From: Thermotogae bacterium
GTDB lineage: Bacteria > Thermotogota > Thermotogae > Petrotogales > Kosmotogaceae
Length of the DNA: 6,679 nt
Assembly: GCA_003643975.1 (NCBI GenBank)
Contig: QNAR01000098.1
Location: forward strand, 1 to 6,679
Direction: 5' to 3'
Both the position numbers and the translations under genes were made by a program. The notes below the pieces were generated by a model that was given only the letters and a program-made list of their open reading frames with translations, searched no databases and was not told where the DNA came from. This document shows, piece after piece, positions 6,043 to 6,679 of this stretch (within the stretch, counting starts at the first letter, position 1; each line of letters opens with the position of its first letter).

Positions 6043-6048
6043 TATAAT
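6043..6048 (+). promoter_or_regulatory. Possible weak promoter (-10) before the permease
   Basis: A consensus TATAAT lies downstream of the hairpin and 51 bases before the permease start. At 17 bases upstream there is only a T run, not a recognisable -35, so the call is tentative. An 8-bp palindrome TTGTACAA (6063-6070) and an inverted pair ATAATTT/AAATTAT (6044-6050 with 6069-6075) lie at and just after it. Confidence 0.3.
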
Positions 6049-6082
6049 TTTTTTGTCTCTTGTTGTACAAATTATCTTTTTT

Positions 6083-6093
6083 AAAGGGGTGAT
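6083..6093 (+). promoter_or_regulatory. Shine-Dalgarno site of the permease gene
   Basis: AAAGGGGTGAT resembles the full anti-16S complement with one base missing; GGTGAT (6088-6093) ends six bases before the GTG at 6100. An in-frame TAA directly before that GTG rules out any earlier start. Confidence 0.85.
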
Positions 6094-6099
6094 ATATAA

Positions 6100-6679
6100 G
6101 TGACTGCCTACATCATTCGCAGGCTGCTTTTGCTGCCACTTATTCTCATTGGCGTTACCCTGATCATCTTTTCCATGATCTGGAGTCTCGGTCCTGAAAG
6201 GTTGCTGGCTTCATATGTTAAAAGCCCGGAAGCGTTGAAGACCCCCGATGCGGCCGAAAGGCTGATCAGGAAATATGGGCTTGACCAGCCCATGCCAGTC
6301 ATGTATGGCAAATGGCTGCTCAACGTCTTGAAAGGTGATCTCGGTTATTCACTGGTGGGGAAAGCACCTGTGGCTAAAGCGATTGCTGAGCGTTTTCCTT
6401 ACACACTCGAGCTCGCTCTTTATGCTTTTATTCCCGTGGTTTTCGTAGCCATTTGGCTTGGGATTACTTCAGCGGTACACCAAAACAAATTTAGCGACCA
6501 GTTTATAAGGGTTTTTGCTTTGATAGGCTGGTCTCTCCCCGATTTCGTTTTCGGGTTGCTCCTTTTGTGGGGATTTTACGCTGTACTGGGATGGTTCCCG
6601 CCCGGAATGATCGACACAAAATACGAAATGGTCCTGAGAAGCCCTGAATGGCATACCATAACCCATATGCCCACTATTG
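6100..6679 (+). CDS. ABC transporter inner-membrane permease, OppB/DppB type (3'-truncated by window edge)
   Basis: The frame starts with GTG and stays open to the end of the window, giving 193 residues of a family that usually has about 310-340. It opens with the characteristic YIIRRLLLLPLILIGVTLIIF, where residues 9-30 form the first membrane helix. Then come KYGLDQPMPVMYGKW (58-72), GDLGYS (79-84), PVAKAIAERFPYTLEL (90-105), a second helix around 106-126, and a third around 138-165 ending in LGWFPPGM, all typical of OppB/DppB permeases. The conserved EAA cytoplasmic loop that contacts the ATPase would lie beyond the edge. The protein should form one half of the membrane channel that accepts ligand from the solute-binding protein encoded upstream. 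The 135-base gap between the two genes contains the hairpin. An OppC-like partner and OppD/OppF ATPases are expected downstream. Confidence 0.94.
   Translation, partial: MTAYIIRRLLLLPLILIGVTLIIFSMIWSLGPERLLASYVKSPEALKTPDAAERLIRKYGLDQPMPVMYGKWLLNVLKGDLGYSLVGKAPVAKAIAERFPYTLELALYAFIPVVFVAIWLGITSAVHQNKFSDQFIRVFALIGWSLPDFVFGLLLLWGFYAVLGWFPPGMIDTKYEMVLRSPEWHTITHMPTI

Noticed and set aside
1..6679. CRISPR arrays, insertion sequences, toxin-antitoxin or phage genes
   Set aside because: No regularly spaced repeats, transposase, integrase or typical small gene pair is visible on either strand.

Overview
The window looks like an ordinary bacterial chromosome segment of moderate GC content. It most resembles a member of the Thermotogota, of the Kosmotoga or Mesotoga type. 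That guess rests on the large family 5 solute-binding protein followed by an OppB/DppB-type permease, the Lys/Arg/Glu-rich proteins, strong Shine-Dalgarno sites of the AGGAGG type, GTG starts and tight gene packing. It is an inference from style; no rRNA or species marker is present. There are no insertion sequences, integrases, CRISPR repeats or phage genes.

Region 1 (2-3454, plus strand) reads as the distal part of an operon whose promoter lies before the window. Its first gene is cut by the window edge and encodes the C-terminal part of an FG-GAP/VCBS-like protein with two calcium-loop-like motifs. Its stop codon overlaps the start of the next gene (ATGA), which encodes a predicted exported protein with a von Willebrand factor A (vWA) domain and a C-terminal YfaP/DUF2135-like domain. 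Sixteen bases later, behind a perfect AGGAGG site, comes a class I/II pyridoxal-phosphate aminotransferase. A hairpin at 3461-3478 ends the unit.

Region 2 (3485-3955) holds a cold-shock protein gene on the minus strand, convergent with the aminotransferase, and a tRNA-Val(GAC) gene on the plus strand. The two are divergent and each has a recognisable promoter. The tRNA gene is a self-contained unit: near-consensus promoter, very short leader, encoded CCA and an immediate rho-independent terminator.

Region 3 (4063-6679, plus strand) is the start of an ABC importer locus of the peptide/nickel/oligosaccharide class. A promoter drives a secreted 610-residue solute-binding protein. After its stop codon a 13-bp perfect hairpin with a T run separates it from the first permease gene, which runs off the window. 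The remaining permease and ATPase genes would be expected just beyond the right edge.

No clear new defence or mobile system is visible. The least explained part is the translationally coupled FG-GAP/vWA-DUF2135 pair, which recalls the combination of domains found in integrin heads and could form an extracytoplasmic, metal-dependent binding complex. No stretch longer than 300 bases lacks a gene.
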